From Streptomyces bicolor (GTDB lineage: Bacteria > Actinomycetota > Actinomycetes > Streptomycetales > Streptomycetaceae): a stretch of DNA of 64,000 nucleotides. The stretch spans positions 42,429 through 106,428 of the forward strand of contig NZ_JOFS01000031.1 of assembly GCF_000719285.1 (NCBI RefSeq), in the 5' to 3' direction. Each line of letters begins with the position of its first letter. Position 1 is the stretch's first letter. Below the pieces are notes generated by a model that saw only the letters and a list, made by a program, of their open reading frames with translations, searched no databases and was not told the origin of the DNA. The translations under genes and the position numbers were made by a program. Of this stretch, positions 56,127 to 64,000 are shown one piece after another.

Positions 56127-57059
56127 TCAGGACACTTCCGTAGCCGCGACCTTCTTGACGTATGTCTTGTCGGATTTGTCGGCCTTGTCCTCGACGCGCG
56201 CCTTCCGCGCCGCAGGCACCACCAGCGGCGTCCCCGTCTCCGGGTCGTCGATGACCTGGCAGCGCAGTCCGAAGACCTCCTCGACGAGTTCGGCCGTGAC
56301 GATGTCGTTCGGCGCACCCTCGGCGATGATCTTGCCGCCGCGCAGCGCGATGAGGTGCGTGGCATACCGGGCGGCGTGGTTGAGGTCGTGCAGCACGGCG
56401 ACCAGCGTCCGCCCCTGCTCCTCGTGCAGCTCGGCGCACAGGTCGAGGACGTCGATCTGGTGCTGGATGTCGAGATAGGTCGTCGGCTCGTCAAGGAGCA
56501 GCAGCGGGGTCTGCTGGGCGAGCGCCATGGCGATCCACACACGCTGCCGCTGACCGCCCGACAATTCGTCGACATAGCGATCGGCCAGCTCGGCCACCCC
56601 GGTCTGCTCCATCGACTCCTGTACGACCCGCTCGTCCTCGGTCGACCACTGGCGCAGGATCCCCTGGTGCGGGTACCGGCCGCGGCCCACCAGGTCGGCC
56701 ACCGTGATGCCGTCGGGCGCGATCGACGACTGCGGCAGCAGCCCCAGCGTGCGCGCGACCTTCTTCGCCGGCATCGACTGGATGGCCTGCCCGTCCAGCA
56801 GGACCCGGCCCTGGCTGGGCTTGAGCATCCGCGACAGGGCCCGCAGCAGCGTGGACTTGCCGCACGCGTTCGGGCCGACGATCACGGTGAAGGAGTTGTC
56901 GGGTATCTCCACCGACAGCTGCTCGGCGATGACCCGCTGGTCGTAGGCGAGGGTGACGTTGTCGGCGGACAGGCGGTTCACAGTGCTCCTTCGATTGTTC
57001 AGCCCGTTGTTCGGCCCGCTGCTCAGGCTCTCGCTGCTGTTGCTGCTGCCCGCGCTCAT
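56127..57059 (-). CDS. ferric siderophore ABC transporter ATPase (FepC type)
   Basis: 310 residues. Walker A VGPNACGKST (61-70), signature DELSGGQRQRVWIAMAL, Walker B LLLLDEPTTYLD, switch His in VLHDLNHAARYA: the FepC/FecE pattern. The last 25 residues are Lys/Asp-rich. ATGA overlap with the second permease. Completes an iron-siderophore importer controlled from 59219. Confidence 0.93.
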   Translation of the reverse strand: MSAGSSNSSESLSSGPNNGLNNRRSTVNRLSADNVTLAYDQRVIAEQLSVEIPDNSFTVIVGPNACGKSTLLRALSRMLKPSQGRVLLDGQAIQSMPAKKVARTLGLLPQSSIAPDGITVADLVGRGRYPHQGILRQWSTEDERVVQESMEQTGVAELADRYVDELSGGQRQRVWIAMALAQQTPLLLLDEPTTYLDIQHQIDVLDLCAELHEEQGRTLVAVLHDLNHAARYATHLIALRGGKIIAEGAPNDIVTAELVEEVFGLRCQVIDDPETGTPLVVPAARKARVEDKADKSDKTYVKKVAATEVS

Positions 57060-58174
57060 ATACGGCCCGCCTTGCGCTCGGTGACCAGCAGCCAGAGCAG
57101 GTACACGCCGCCGAGCACACCCGTGACCACGCCCACGGGCAGCTGGTCGGCTCCGAAGACCCGCTGGGAGATCCAGTCGGCGGCGACGAGGAGGGCAGCG
57201 CCCATGCACAGCGAGGGCAGCAGGTTCGGCCCGGGCGAGCGTGTGAGACGCCGAGCGAGCTGCGGGGCGGTGAGCGCCACGAAGCTGACGGGACCGGCGG
57301 CGGCGGTGGCGGCCGCGGTGAGCAGTACGGCCGCCAGCATCAGCAGCATCCGTACACGCTCGACACGCACTCCGAGGGCGTACGAGACGTCGTCGCCCAT
57401 CTCCATCATCCGCAGCGCTCGCGCGTTGCCGAGGACGAGGGGCACGAGGACGACGCACAGCGCGAGCAGCGGCCAGACCTGGGCCCAGTCACGGCCGCTG
57501 AGGGATCCGGTCATCCACACGACCGCACGGGCCGCGTCGACCAGGTCGGCCTTGGTCAGCAGATAGCCGTTGACCGCCGTCATGATCGCGGACATGCCGA
57601 TACCGACCAGGACCAGTCGATAACCGTGCACGCCCCGCTTCCAGGCGAGCAGATAGATGGCGAGCCCGGTCGCGAGTCCGCCCACGAGCGCGCCGACGGT
57701 GACCTGGCCGGCGCTTCCGGAGAACAGCACGATCACCACGAGCGCCCCGGCCGTGGCCCCCTGCCCGAGGCCGAGGATGTCCGGGCTGCCCAGCGGGTTG
57801 CGGGACAGCGCCTGGAACAGCGCACCGCCGAGGCCGAGTGAGGCACCGACGAGGAGCCCGACCAGGACCCGCGGCAGCCGCAGCTCGTTGACGATGAACT
57901 CCTGCCCCGCGTTGCCGTCGCCGACCAGCGTCCTGAGTACGTCACCCGCGGCGATCGGGAAGTCTCCGGTGCCGATCAGCAGAACGCTCGCGGCGAGCGC
58001 GGCGACGAGCAGCAGGACGACGACGGTCAGCGCCCGGACGTCCATGCGGACGGAGAGCCCGCCCGGGGTCCGCACGGCGCGGGTGGCACGGCTGGTCCTC
58101 GCGGAAGCCTTCTCCGCCGTCTTCGCTTCGCTCCGCGACGCGTTCTTCGCATCGCTCTTCACTGCGGTCCTCAC
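57056..58174 (-). CDS. siderophore ABC transporter permease (FecCD family), second
   Basis: 372 residues. An unusual 45-residue charged N-terminal extension (KSDAKNASRSEAKTAEKASA) precedes nine or ten membrane segments with the FecCD signatures LRLPRVLVGLLVGASLGLGGALFQALSRNPLGSPDILG and GDDVSYALGV. GTGA overlap with the first permease. Confidence 0.92.
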   Translation of the reverse strand: MRTAVKSDAKNASRSEAKTAEKASARTSRATRAVRTPGGLSVRMDVRALTVVVLLLVAALAASVLLIGTGDFPIAAGDVLRTLVGDGNAGQEFIVNELRLPRVLVGLLVGASLGLGGALFQALSRNPLGSPDILGLGQGATAGALVVIVLFSGSAGQVTVGALVGGLATGLAIYLLAWKRGVHGYRLVLVGIGMSAIMTAVNGYLLTKADLVDAARAVVWMTGSLSGRDWAQVWPLLALCVVLVPLVLGNARALRMMEMGDDVSYALGVRVERVRMLLMLAAVLLTAAATAAAGPVSFVALTAPQLARRLTRSPGPNLLPSLCMGAALLVAADWISQRVFGADQLPVGVVTGVLGGVYLLWLLVTERKAGRI

Positions 58175-59214
58175 AGCTGCGCCGTCCTCCGCCGTCGTAC
58201 GAGAAAGATGAAGACCGGTCCGCCGAGGATCGCGGTGACGATGCCGACCTGGAGCTCGGACGGCCGGGCGACGATCCGGCCGAGGACGTCGGCGCCGAGC
58301 AGCAGCACGGGCGACAGGACGGCCGCGTACGGCAGGATCCAGCGCAGGTCGGGGCCGGTGAAGGACCGTACGACGTGCGGCACCATCAGGCCGACGAACA
58401 CGATCGGCCCACACGCGGCGGTCGCCGCCCCGCACAGCACGGTCGCGGCGAGCATCGACAGCACCCGGGTGCGGTTCAGGTGGGCACCGAGGGCCTTGGC
58501 GGTGTCGTCGCCCATCTCCATGGCGTTCAGCGGCCGGGCGAGGGCGAGCGCTAGGACGGTGCCCGCGAGGAGGAACGGCAGGACCTGGGTGATGGTCGCG
58601 TCGGTCGCCGATGACAGTGAACCGACCGTCCAGAAGCGCATCCTGTTGAGCGCCGCGTCGTCCATGATCATGACGGCCTGCAGATAGCCGTAGAGCGCCG
58701 CGGTGATCGCCATACCGGCCAGCGCGAGCCGTACCGGCGTGGCGCCCCGGCTGCCGCCGAGGAACCAGACCATCGCCCCGACCGCGGCCGCGCCGAGGAA
58801 GGCGAACCAGACATAGCTGCTCAGGCTCGTGACACCGAAGAAGGTGATGGCGGTGACGACGGCGGCGGACGCGCCCGCGTTGATCCCGAGCAGGCCGGGA
58901 TCGGCGAGCGGGTTGCGGGTGAGGGCCTGCAGCACAGCCCCGGCGAGCCCGAGCGCGGCGCCGGCGAGCAGCCCCAGGACGGTGCGCGAGATCCGGTCGT
59001 CGACCACGACGTCGCCGTAGGTCCCGGAGGCCTCGAACAGGCCGTGCCAGACCTCCCCGATGGACAGCTGTTTCGCCCCGATCGCGATGCTCGCCAACGC
59101 GACGACCACCAGGATCAGGACGGAGACGAGCAGCCCAACGGCTCGTATCGCCCGTCGGGTTGGGGGCGCGGACACGGACTCCGCGCGCTGTTCGGGAGGA
59201 CTGTCGACCAACAC
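58171..59214 (-). CDS. siderophore ABC transporter permease (FecCD family), first
   Basis: 347 residues, about nine membrane segments. Signatures RISRTVLGLLAGAALGLAGAVLQALTRNPLADPGLLGINAG and MGDDTAKALG. First gene of the three-gene importer. The GTG start is only 4 bases from an iron box, so transcription must begin very close to, or at, the start codon. No substrate-binding protein gene is in the window. Confidence 0.92.
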   Translation of the reverse strand: MLVDSPPEQRAESVSAPPTRRAIRAVGLLVSVLILVVVALASIAIGAKQLSIGEVWHGLFEASGTYGDVVVDDRISRTVLGLLAGAALGLAGAVLQALTRNPLADPGLLGINAGASAAVVTAITFFGVTSLSSYVWFAFLGAAAVGAMVWFLGGSRGATPVRLALAGMAITAALYGYLQAVMIMDDAALNRMRFWTVGSLSSATDATITQVLPFLLAGTVLALALARPLNAMEMGDDTAKALGAHLNRTRVLSMLAATVLCGAATAACGPIVFVGLMVPHVVRSFTGPDLRWILPYAAVLSPVLLLGADVLGRIVARPSELQVGIVTAILGGPVFIFLVRRRRTAQL

Positions 59215-59218
59215 GCAG

Positions 59219-59237
59219 TTAGGTTAGCCTACCCTCC
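59219..59237 (-). promoter_or_regulatory. DtxR/IdeR/DmdR-type iron box
   Basis: TTAGGTTAGCCTACCCTCC matches the actinobacterial iron-box consensus TWAGGTTAGSCTWACCTWA at 16 of 19 positions; the left half is perfect. It lies directly upstream of the siderophore importer start, so iron-loaded DmdR would repress the operon. Confidence 0.8.
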
Positions 59238-59310
59238 TATTCGGCCACGATCCCGCTGCACCCCCGCCCTCGGAAGCCGTACCGACCACTCCGAAGCCGT
59301 ACAACGGAGC

Positions 59311-60339
59311 TCACAAACCCAGCCGGGCCAGTGCCTTCTCCGCGTCCAGCGTGCAAGTGCCCTCCCCGGCCACGGTCCAGGCCGCCGCACAGAGCGCCCG
59401 CAGTCCGTCCAAAGCCGCACCCTCACCCTCGAGTTCCAGCCGCTCGGCCCGCGCGACCGCCGCCCAGCCACCACACCGGAAGCCATCCCCGTCGGCGACG
59501 ACCTCCGGCTGCCCGGTGAGCAACCCCCGCAGATCGGCGTCCACATACGTCGGCCGGTGCTGCGGCGGCGCGGCCAGCAACTGCGCGCCGTCGGTCACCC
59601 CGGTCAGCACGAGCAGCGAGTCGACGTCCCCGTTGAACGCGCCCTCGATGTCGGTGTCCAGCCGGTCCCCGACCACCAGCGGCCGCTCGGCGCCGGTCCG
59701 CAGGATCGTCTCCCGGTGCATGGGAGGCAACGGCTTGCCCGCCACCTGCGGCTCGGCGCCAGTGGCTATCCGTACGACCTCCACCGCGGCCCCGTTACCC
59801 GGTCCGATCCCCCGCGCACCGGGGATCGTCAGGTCGGTGTTGGACGCGAACCAGGGCACCCCGCGCGCGACGGCGTAACAGGCCTCCGCGAACCGCCCCC
59901 ACGGCAGCTCCGGCCCGCCGTACCCCTGCACGACCGCCGCCGGATCGTCGTCCGCCGACTCGACCGGCTCCAGCCCGCGCTCGCGCAACGCCACCCGCAG
60001 CCCCTCCCCGCCGATCACGAGCACCCGGGCGCCCGCCGGTACCTGCTCAGAGATCAGCCGCGCGACCGCCTGCGCCGAGGTGATGACGTCATCCGCGCCC
60101 GTGGGTATCCCCAGCGCGGTCAGATGCGCGGCCACGACGTCCGGAGTCCGCAGCGCGTTGTTCGTGACGTACGCCAGATGCATCCCGCCCTCACGGGCCA
60201 CGGCGAGCGACTCGACGGCATGCACGATCGCGTTGCCGCCCGCGTACACCACACCGTCGAGGTCGAGCAGCGCCGTGTCGTACGCCTCGCTCAGGGCCTG
60301 GCCACTGCCCTCTGGCCTCGTCCTGACGCTCTGGCTCAT
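59311..60339 (-). CDS. HAD-superfamily phosphatase, NagD type
   Basis: 342 residues from the ATG at 60339 (GAGGAG site). HAD motif I DLDGVVY (about 25-31), motif II VTNNA, cap type C2, motif III around GKPLPP, motif IV VVGDRLDTDIEGA. NagD-like enzymes dephosphorylate nucleotides, sugar phosphates or glycerol phosphate. A C-terminal region (about 280-342) carries extra helices. Divergent from the DUF1015 gene with a 72-base gap. Confidence 0.9.
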   Translation of the reverse strand: MSQSVRTRPEGSGQALSEAYDTALLDLDGVVYAGGNAIVHAVESLAVAREGGMHLAYVTNNALRTPDVVAAHLTALGIPTGADDVITSAQAVARLISEQVPAGARVLVIGGEGLRVALRERGLEPVESADDDPAAVVQGYGGPELPWGRFAEACYAVARGVPWFASNTDLTIPGARGIGPGNGAAVEVVRIATGAEPQVAGKPLPPMHRETILRTGAERPLVVGDRLDTDIEGAFNGDVDSLLVLTGVTDGAQLLAAPPQHRPTYVDADLRGLLTGQPEVVADGDGFRCGGWAAVARAERLELEGEGAALDGLRALCAAAWTVAGEGTCTLDAEKALARLGL

Positions 60340-60411
60340 TCCGCATCGCTCCTCGTTCGACGGCTTTCCCCCGATCATCCCCCATGCCACTGACACCCGT
60401 ACGATGCCTGG

Positions 60412-61704
60412 ATGAACACAGCAGGTCACCCGGAAGCAACGGCGCACCGAGGCCTCGAACTCACCCCGTTCCGAGGTCTTCGCTACGACCCCGACCGGGT
60501 CGGCAGCCTGGCGGCCGTGACCTCACCGCCGTACGACGTCGTGGTCCGCCCCGACGGCCTGCTCCATCTCGAGTCGGCCGACCCGCACAACATCGTCCGC
60601 CTGATCCTCCCCCAGGCCGACACTCCCGGCGCCCGCAACGAACAGGCGGCCAAGACCCTCCGCCACTGGCTGTCCGAAGGCGTCCTGACCGCCGACCCCG
60701 AGCCCGGTCTCTACGTCTACGAACAGCACGAGGGCAACGGCATGCTGCAGCGCGGCGTCATCGGCGCCCTGCGCGTCTCGGAGCCGTCGGAGGGCCTGGT
60801 CCTGCCGCACGAGGACGTCATGCCGCACGTGGTCGCCGACCGCGCGGACCTGATGCGCGCCACGTCCGCGAACCTCGAACCCCTGCTCCTGACCTACCGC
60901 GGCAACGGCACGGCGGCCGACACGACCGCCGTCATCGAGCGCGCGGTCGAACGCCCCCCGCTCCTCGCGACCACCACGGAGGACGGCTTCAGCCACCGCC
61001 TGTGGTCGATCACGGACCCGGCCGACCTGTCCCGCATCCAGTCGGACCTGACCCGCCACCAGGCCCTGATCGCCGACGGCCACCACCGCTGGGCGACATA
61101 CCGTCGTCTACGCGCGGAGCACCCCTCCCCCAGCGCCTGGGACTACGGCCTCGTCCTCCTGGTCGACACGGCCCGCTATCCCCTCCGCGTCCGCGCCATC
61201 CACCGCCTCCTGCACAACCTGCCCGTCCCGGACGCCCTGGCCGCCCTCGACGGCCTGTTCCGCGTACGCCGCCTCGAAGTCCCGCTGCCCGAGGCCCTGG
61301 AGGCCCTGTCCGACGCGGCCTGCGCGAGCAACGCCTACCTCCTCGCCGGCGACGGCACCTTCCACCTCGTCGACCAACCGGACCCGGCCCTCCTCGCCCG
61401 CACGGTCCCCACCGAGCACCCCGCCGCCTGGCGCACCCTGGACGCGACCGTCCTGCACGCCACCCTCCTCGCCCACGTCTGGCGCGTCCCCGAGGACGAC
61501 CCCACCCGCATCGCCTACATCCACGACACCGCCGCCACCGTCAGAAAGGCGGAACGCGACGGCGGTACGGCCGTTCTGATGCACCCCGTCCGCGAGGACG
61601 TCGTACGCGACCTCGCCCGCCAGGGCGTCACCATGCCCCGCAAGTCGACGTCCTTCGGCCCGAAGCCGGCCTCGGGCCTGGTCCTGCGCGCCCTGGACCT
61701 CTGA
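60412..61704 (+). CDS. DUF1015 family protein
   Basis: 430 residues. Opening FRGLRYDPDRVGSLAAVTSPPYDVV and HNIVRLILPQ, then IADGHHRWATYRRLRAE and RKSTSFGPKPASGLVLRAL at the end are the DUF1015 hallmarks. A member in Thermococcus is a free-serine kinase (SerK); whether the bacterial ones act so is unknown. Ends at a strong terminator. Confidence 0.88.
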   Translation: MNTAGHPEATAHRGLELTPFRGLRYDPDRVGSLAAVTSPPYDVVVRPDGLLHLESADPHNIVRLILPQADTPGARNEQAAKTLRHWLSEGVLTADPEPGLYVYEQHEGNGMLQRGVIGALRVSEPSEGLVLPHEDVMPHVVADRADLMRATSANLEPLLLTYRGNGTAADTTAVIERAVERPPLLATTTEDGFSHRLWSITDPADLSRIQSDLTRHQALIADGHHRWATYRRLRAEHPSPSAWDYGLVLLVDTARYPLRVRAIHRLLHNLPVPDALAALDGLFRVRRLEVPLPEALEALSDAACASNAYLLAGDGTFHLVDQPDPALLARTVPTEHPAAWRTLDATVLHATLLAHVWRVPEDDPTRIAYIHDTAATVRKAERDGGTAVLMHPVREDVVRDLARQGVTMPRKSTSFGPKPASGLVLRALDL

Positions 61705-61710
61705 ACGCGC

Positions 61711-61745
61711 GAGGGGCGGGACCCCGACCCGGGATCCCGCCCCTC
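61711..61745. terminator. bidirectional terminator hairpin
   Basis: GAGGGGCGGGA (61711-61721) pairs with TCCCGCCCCTC (61735-61745): an 11-bp stem between convergent genes. Confidence 0.85.
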
Positions 61746-61759
61746 ACCTCAGACGTCGC

Positions 61760-63628
61760 TCACTCCACGTGGCCCTCGTCAGACCCGCCCTCAGTCTGCT
61801 GCTCCTCACCGGTGGCGTCCTCGTTCTTGCCCTCGTTCTCGTCGAGGGCGTCGACGAACTCGACACCGTCCAGCTCGGCGAGCCGGTCGGAGGCATCCGT
61901 GCTGCCGTCCTTGTCGGCCTCGACGGCCTTGGCGAACCACTCCCGCGCCTCACCCTGCCGCCCGGCCGCAAGCAGCGCGTCGGCGTAGGCGTACCGCAGC
62001 CGCGCGGTCCACGGCTGTACGGCGTTGGAGGCCAGCTCGGGGCTCTGCAGCGTCACGATGGCCGCGTCCAGCTGCCCCATGTCACGCCGGGCGCCGGCCG
62101 CGACGAGCCGCATCTCCACCTGCCCGGCCTTGTCCAGCTTGTGCACCTCGGCCGCGCCGGCCATGTCCAGCGCCTTCTCCGGCCGCCCGAGCCCACGCTC
62201 GCAGTCGGCCATGAGCGGCCACAGATCCACGTTCCCGGTCATCCGCCGCGCGGCCCGGAACTCGGCCAGCGCCTCGGCGTACTTCTGGTTCGCGTACGCC
62301 GCGAACCCGGCCGCCTCTCGCACGGCAGCCACGCGCGACGCCAGCCGCAGCGCGACCTTGGAGTACCCGTAAGCGCCCTCGGGATCCTCATCGATGAGCC
62401 GCGCGACCATCACCAGGTTCTTGGCGACATCCTCGGCGAGCGTCTTCGGCAGGCTCTGCAGCTCCTGCCGTACGTCCTTGTCGATCTCGTCGCCCGTGAC
62501 GTCCTCGGGGATCGGCAACCGCTTGATCGGCTCGCGGTCCCCACGGTCCCGATCCCGCTCATCACGGAACCGGCCACCGCCACGCCGGTCATCACGCCGG
62601 TCGTCCCGCCCACGGAACCCTCCGGGACGCCCACCTCGGTCGTCGCGACGGGGCCCACGACCGCCACGGTCGTCGCGCCCACGGAACCCTCCACGGTCGC
62701 CTCGGCTGTCGTCCCGCCGGAACCCACCACGGTCATCACCACGACGCTCGTCACGGCGATCGTCACGGCGGTCATCACGCCGGTAACCACCCCGGTCGTC
62801 ACGGCGGTCATCGCCACGACGGTCGTCACGCCGGAAGCCACGGTCACGGTCGTCGCGGAAACCACGGTCCCGGTCATCGCTGCGGAAACCACGGTCCCGG
62901 TCGTCGCGGCGGAAGCCGCCCCGGTCATCACGACGCTCGTCGCTACGGCGTTCGCCACCCCGGTCATCGCGCCGACCGTAGCCATGGCCCCGGCTGTCGT
63001 CCCGCCGGAACCCACCACGGTCATCACCACGACGCTCGTCACGGCGATCATCACGCCGGTAACCGCCCCGGTCGTCACGGCGATCATCATGCCGGTAACC
63101 GCCCCGGTCGTCACGGCGATCATCCCGACGGTCGTCCCGCCGGTCATCGCGGCGGAAGCCACCGCGCTCGTCGTCGCGACGCGCCCCACGGTCGTCGCGA
63201 CGGAAGGCTGGGCGATCGCCCTCGCGTCGGAAGCCACGGTCGCGGTCGTCCCGACGCGGCCCACCGGAACGGTCGTCCCTGCGGAACGGCGGACGGGAAC
63301 CACGATCGCCTTCACGCCGGTCATCGCGCCGGCCGTAGCCACCGCCCCGGCTGTCGTCCCGCCGGAACCCGCCACGGTCATCGCCACGGCGCTCGTCACG
63401 GCGATCATCGCGGCGGTCGTCACGTCGGTCGTCACGTCGGTCATCGCGGCGGAAGCCACCGCGGTCGCCGCCCCGGTCGTCACCACGCCGATCGTCACGA
63501 CGCCCGTAGCCACCACGGTCGTTGTCGCGACGGAAGCCGCCACGGTCCCCTCGGAAACCGCCGCGGTCACCACTGTCCCGTCGCCGCTGGTCGCGCTCCG
63601 GTCGATCGTCGGGAGAGTTGGTGGACAT
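61760..63628 (-). CDS. RDD/RGG-repeat protein with TPR-like C-terminal domain
   Basis: 622 residues from the ATG at 63628 (AGGAG site). Residues about 10-365 consist almost only of Arg, Asp, Gly, with Phe/Tyr, in repeats such as [12 protein letters not shown]; the 20-residue unit [20 protein letters not shown] occurs three times. Residues 366-590 ([20 protein letters not shown] onward) form a TPR-like helical domain, then an acidic tail. Such RGG-like sequences in other organisms bind RNA or form condensates. It starts 43 bases after the terminator of the rRNA operon. Confidence 0.87.
   Translation of the reverse strand: MSTNSPDDRPERDQRRRDSGDRGGFRGDRGGFRRDNDRGGYGRRDDRRGDDRGGDRGGFRRDDRRDDRRDDRRDDRRDERRGDDRGGFRRDDSRGGGYGRRDDRREGDRGSRPPFRRDDRSGGPRRDDRDRGFRREGDRPAFRRDDRGARRDDERGGFRRDDRRDDRRDDRRDDRGGYRHDDRRDDRGGYRRDDRRDERRGDDRGGFRRDDSRGHGYGRRDDRGGERRSDERRDDRGGFRRDDRDRGFRSDDRDRGFRDDRDRGFRRDDRRGDDRRDDRGGYRRDDRRDDRRDERRGDDRGGFRRDDSRGDRGGFRGRDDRGGRGPRRDDRGGRPGGFRGRDDRRDDRRGGGRFRDERDRDRGDREPIKRLPIPEDVTGDEIDKDVRQELQSLPKTLAEDVAKNLVMVARLIDEDPEGAYGYSKVALRLASRVAAVREAAGFAAYANQKYAEALAEFRAARRMTGNVDLWPLMADCERGLGRPEKALDMAGAAEVHKLDKAGQVEMRLVAAGARRDMGQLDAAIVTLQSPELASNAVQPWTARLRYAYADALLAAGRQGEAREWFAKAVEADKDGSTDASDRLAELDGVEFVDALDENEGKNEDATGEEQQTEGGSDEGHVE
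62534..63600 (-). repeat. intragenic repeat array (RDD/RGG coding)
   Basis: About 1.07 kb of coding sequence built from related 9- to 30-bp units (for example CGCCGGGACGACCGTGGC-like codons), with three nearly identical longer blocks near 62710, 63000 and 63360. Such DNA can recombine and change copy number. Confidence 0.85.
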
Positions 63629-63671
63629 CGGTGACTCCTGTCTTCGGTACCGCAAGCATTGTAAAAACAAA

Positions 63672-63713
63672 AGGACCCCTGGTCCCAGCTGAACGCTGGT
63701 GACCAGGGGTCCT
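63672..63713 (-). terminator. rRNA operon terminator
   Basis: AGGACCCCTGGT (63672-63683) pairs with ACCAGGGGTCCT (63702-63713), with an inner CCAGC/GCTGG pair, and on the minus strand is followed by TTTTGTTTTTAC. A strong intrinsic terminator directly downstream of 5S. Confidence 0.95.
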
Positions 63714-63722
63714 CCAAAGATT

Positions 63723-63841
63723 GTTCGGCGGCGTCCTACTCTCCCACAGGGTCCCCCCTGCAGTACCATCGGCGCTGTAAGGCTTAGCTTCCGGGTTCGA
63801 AATGTAACCGGGCGTTTCCCTCACGCTATAACCACCGAAAC
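63723..63841 (-). rRNA. rrf: 5S ribosomal RNA
   Basis: About 119 bases on the minus strand beginning GTTTCGGTGGTTATAGCG, with the conserved CGAACCCGGAAGCTAAG and GATGGTACTG segments and ending CGCCGCCGAAC. The ends pair to form the 5S helix I. Confidence 0.97.
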
Positions 63842-63943
63842 CCTAATGGTTTCGAGCGAACAAGCACACTCTTCTGTTGTCTGTTCTACTCAAAGCCGAC
63901 AACGGTCGTTGCCTCAGAACTAACACAGTGGACGCGAGCCTCT
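63842..63943 (-). other. 23S-5S spacer of rRNA operon
   Basis: About 100 bases, AT-richer than the surroundings, with no tRNA. Contains GAAACC...GGTTTC (63837-63856) that could take part in processing. Confidence 0.7.
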
Positions 63944-64000
63944 ATGGACAAGCCCTCGGCCTATTAGTACCGGTCACCTCCACACATTACTGTGCTTCCA
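63944..64000 (-). rRNA. rrl: 23S ribosomal RNA, 3' end only
   Basis: On the minus strand GGAAGCACAGTAATGTGTGG, GTGACCGGTACTAATAGGCC and GAGGGCTTGTCCA, the conserved 3' end of actinobacterial 23S rRNA. The rest lies beyond the window. The exact 3' end may differ by a few bases. Confidence 0.93.

Noticed and set aside
62534..63600. Repeat array as a CRISPR-like structure
   Set aside because: The units are coding, in frame, of unequal length and without unique spacers of constant size.
63842..63943. tRNA gene in the rRNA spacer
   Set aside because: No cloverleaf or TPsiC-like segment is visible; the spacer is too short.

Overview
The window is a stretch of Streptomyces-like chromosome. Evidence: very high GC with strong third-position bias, actinobacterial genes throughout (SepF-like, ScpA/ScpB, Rpf lysozymes, TlyA, a DtxR/IdeR-type iron box), many GTGA/ATGA-coupled genes, and several short intergenic sequences of a kind I remember as common in Streptomyces. 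No species can be assigned. The order resembles the S. coelicolor region around SCO1748-SCO1790; that comparison is from memory.

Left part (1-20.5 kb). DUF5685 protein (cut by the window edge), SepF-like division protein, glutaryl-CoA dehydrogenase-type enzyme behind a dyad and a 23-bp-period triple repeat, DHA2 exporter, PIG-V-like membrane glycosyltransferase, PAP2 phosphatase, I78 inhibitor, stand-alone cytochrome oxidase subunit I whose 3' end overlaps a WYL regulator, and a branched-chain amino-acid-type ABC locus with a LivH-LivM-LivG triple fusion and a LivF lacking the P-loop lysine. Two Rpf-domain lysozymes and two Streptomyces-type hypothetical proteins follow.

Housekeeping core (20.5-41.3 kb and 49.3-56.1 kb, mostly minus strand). 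der-plsC-cmk-tyrA-aroH; then rluB-scpB-scpA-RHH protein-parA-ald-STAND/TPR-Nudix-pyrG; then GT4-MraY-like protein-recN-ppnK-tlyA. In Mycobacterium the corresponding genes are almost contiguous (tlyA-ppnK-recN...pyrG-Nudix...parA-scpA-scpB-rluB-cmk-der). Read this way, two blocks look inserted: 25.1-30.3 kb and 41.3-49.2 kb. Both carry the decayed genes of the window.

Block 1 (25.1-30.3 kb) holds two gene remnants joined at a deletion scar, a Rieske lipoprotein, and the most interesting system seen: an operon of NrtR-like Nudix regulator, ADP-ribosylglycohydrolase and minimal nucleotidyltransferase, with two TAGTC-N5-GACTA-type operators on its promoter. A second nucleotidyltransferase of the same type runs into it from the opposite strand. 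A frameshifted maleylpyruvate-isomerase-like remnant and a 13-bp tandem repeat flank it. Block 2 has a GH15 enzyme and an FAD oxidase that share a nearly identical hairpin over their ribosome-binding sites, a luciferase-like oxidoreductase, a multiply frameshifted amino-acid permease pseudogene and a PucR-type regulator carrying an in-frame palindromic element.

Right end (56-64 kb). An iron-regulated siderophore-type ABC importer without a binding protein, a NagD-like HAD phosphatase, a DUF1015 protein, and an Arg/Asp/Gly-repeat TPR protein that begins only 43 bp beyond the terminator of an rRNA operon (5S and the 3' end of 23S, minus strand).
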